Source: an uncultured Clostridia bacterium
GTDB lineage: Bacteria > Bacillota > Clostridia > Oscillospirales > Acutalibacteraceae
Assembly (NCBI GenBank): GCA_945227095.1
Contig: CALYOC010000029.1
Location: forward strand, 1 to 7,090
Length of the DNA: 7,090 nt
Direction: 5' to 3'
Part shown: piece after piece, positions 5,932 through 7,090 of the stretch
Numbering within the stretch: the first letter of the stretch is position 1
How the letters are laid out: every line of letters begins with the position of its first letter
Program-made: the position numbers and the translations under genes
Notes under the pieces: generated by a model
Database searches by the model: none
What the model saw: only the letters and a program-made list of their open reading frames with translations
What the model was told of the DNA's origin: nothing

Positions 5932-7090
5932 TTAATGAGGAATCATCGTTATAAGCACACCTGCAGCCACGGCAGAGCCGATAACTCCTGCTACATTCGG
6001 TCCCATAGCGTGCATAAGCAGGAAGTTTTGAGGATTCTCCTCCTGTCCGACCTTCTGCGAGACGCGAGCCGCCATAGGAACGGCTGAAACGCCGGCAGAA
6101 CCGATAAGAGGATTGACCTTGCCCTGTGTCACCATATACAGAATCTTTCCGAAACTAACGCCCATTGCCGTTGCAAGGACAAACGCGAGAAGTCCCAGGG
6201 CAACAATTTTAAGCGTATCGAATTTCAAGAAGGTTTTTCCGTTTGTAGTGGCGCCGACGCTCAGTCCGAGGCAAACTGTCACAATGTTCATAAGCTCATT
6301 CTGAACAGCCTTTGTCAATCGCTCCGCAACCTTACTCTCTTTAAGCAGGTTTCCGAACATAAGGCAACCTACAAGAACTGCGGCACTGGGAAGAATGAGT
6401 GCTACAACTATTGTAACCAATATCGGGAAAAGAATCTTTTCCTTCTGGCTTACGGGACGGAGAGTTGTCATTACAACACTGCGCTCCTTTTTAGTTGTGA
6501 GAAGCTTCATAATAGGCGGCTGAATAAGCGGTATCAGCGCCATATACGAATACGCCGCGACCGCAACGGGTCCCAATAATTCCGGTGCTAAAATAGATGT
6601 TGTATAGATTGCCGTGGGACCGTCCGCTCCGCCGATAATTCCGATTGAGCCCGCCGCATTTGCATTGAATCCCAAAATTGTAGCGAGCAAAAATGCTCCG
6701 AAAATTCCGAACTGCGCCGCCGCACCTAAAATAAAGCTCGACGGTCTGGCAATAAGCGGACCGAAATCGGTCATAGCTCCGATACCGATAAAGATGAGCG
6801 GCGGGAATATACCTGCCTTAACTCCCAAGTACAACCAGTCTAAAAGATTTGTTTTGTTCGCCTTCACAAGTGCGACAAAGCCCGCTAAATCGTGATACTG
6901 AACAGCCATATCTGCCAGGGGCAGGTTTGCCAAAAGCATACCGAAAGCTATCGGAATCATAAGAAGCGGCTCGAATTTCTTACCTATTCCAAGGTAAAGA
7001 AGCCCGCAGGCAACGACAACCATTAACGCATTCTGCCAAGCGACGTGAATAAGTGCATTTCGTCCGGAGGTCTGGAATATCTGAACGATT
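5932..7090 (-). CDS. Na+-translocating decarboxylase beta subunit (OadB/GcdB/MmdB family), 5' end outside window
   Basis: This is the membrane subunit that couples decarboxylation of a carboxybiotin carrier to sodium export in oxaloacetate, methylmalonyl-CoA, malonate or glutaconyl-CoA decarboxylases. From the first complete codon (7089) there are 385 residues, mostly hydrophobic segments. An internal ATG at 7023 is not the start: the frame stays open to the window edge and encodes IVQIFQTSGRNAL and WQNALM, which resemble the normal N-terminus, so only a few residues are missing. Residues reported as essential in Klebsiella OadB (Asp203, Tyr229, Asn373, Gly377, Ser382, Arg389) are all matched with identical spacing: Asp156 in GGADGPT, Tyr182 in AYSYM, and Asn326, Gly330, Ser335 and Arg342 in NPLIGSAGVSAVPMAAR. 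The pump should therefore be functional. The alpha, gamma and biotin-carrier partners are not in view, so the substrate is undetermined and I give no symbol. Confidence 0.95.
   Translation of the reverse strand, partial: IVQIFQTSGRNALIHVAWQNALMVVVACGLLYLGIGKKFEPLLMIPIAFGMLLANLPLADMAVQYHDLAGFVALVKANKTNLLDWLYLGVKAGIFPPLIFIGIGAMTDFGPLIARPSSFILGAAAQFGIFGAFLLATILGFNANAAGSIGIIGGADGPTAIYTTSILAPELLGPVAVAAYSYMALIPLIQPPIMKLLTTKKERSVVMTTLRPVSQKEKILFPILVTIVVALILPSAAVLVGCLMFGNLLKESKVAERLTKAVQNELMNIVTVCLGLSVGATTNGKTFLKFDTLKIVALGLLAFVLATAMGVSFGKILYMVTQGKVNPLIGSAGVSAVPMAARVSQKVGQEENPQNFLLMHAMGPNVAGVIGSAVAAGVLITMIPH

Overview
The window looks like the end of an assembled contig from an anaerobic Firmicute, probably class Clostridia and possibly a gut Ruminococcaceae/Oscillospiraceae relative. 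The evidence is the strong GGAGG-type ribosome binding sites, intrinsic terminators, mid-40s GC by eye, a biotin-dependent Na+-pump decarboxylase beta subunit, and a PcrA helicase with a clostridial-looking insertion. This assignment is inferred from protein style, not from any database search.

Bases 1-49 are not genomic. They are an Illumina Nextera P5-side adapter: the P5 tail, the 8-base i5 index GCGTAAGA, the Read-1 adapter with one mismatch, and the 19-base Tn5 mosaic end. Real sequence begins at about base 50, inside the 3' third of a glycerol kinase gene (glpK). The apparent start of that reading frame and its first residues are adapter-encoded.

The left half reads on the plus strand: the glpK remnant (50-488); a regulatory gap with a perfect AT-rich dyad and a sigma70-like promoter; an Ldh2-family malate/L-lactate-type dehydrogenase (639-1754) ending at an intrinsic terminator; then a malic enzyme (1889-3073) ending at a very strong intrinsic terminator. 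The 365-base gap 3074-3438 separates convergent genes. It holds that terminator, two near-identical 24-base direct repeats, and the minus-strand terminator of the opposing gene. The right half reads on the minus strand: the beta subunit of a Na+-translocating decarboxylase (5932-7090, 5' end outside the window), a hairpin-containing gap, and a PcrA/UvrD helicase (3439-5799, TTG start).

The metabolic genes fit C3/C4 acid fermentation. Glycerol kinase feeds glycolysis, malic enzyme makes pyruvate from malate, the Ldh2-type enzyme reduces or oxidises a 2-hydroxy acid, and the Na+-pump subunit couples decarboxylation of oxaloacetate, malonyl-, methylmalonyl- or glutaconyl-type substrates to a sodium gradient. 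That they work together is an inference from proximity; they lie in at least three transcription units. PcrA is housekeeping. I found no convincing undescribed system. The points most worth following up are the adapter chimera, the repeat pair in the convergent gap, and the dyad upstream of the Ldh2-type gene.
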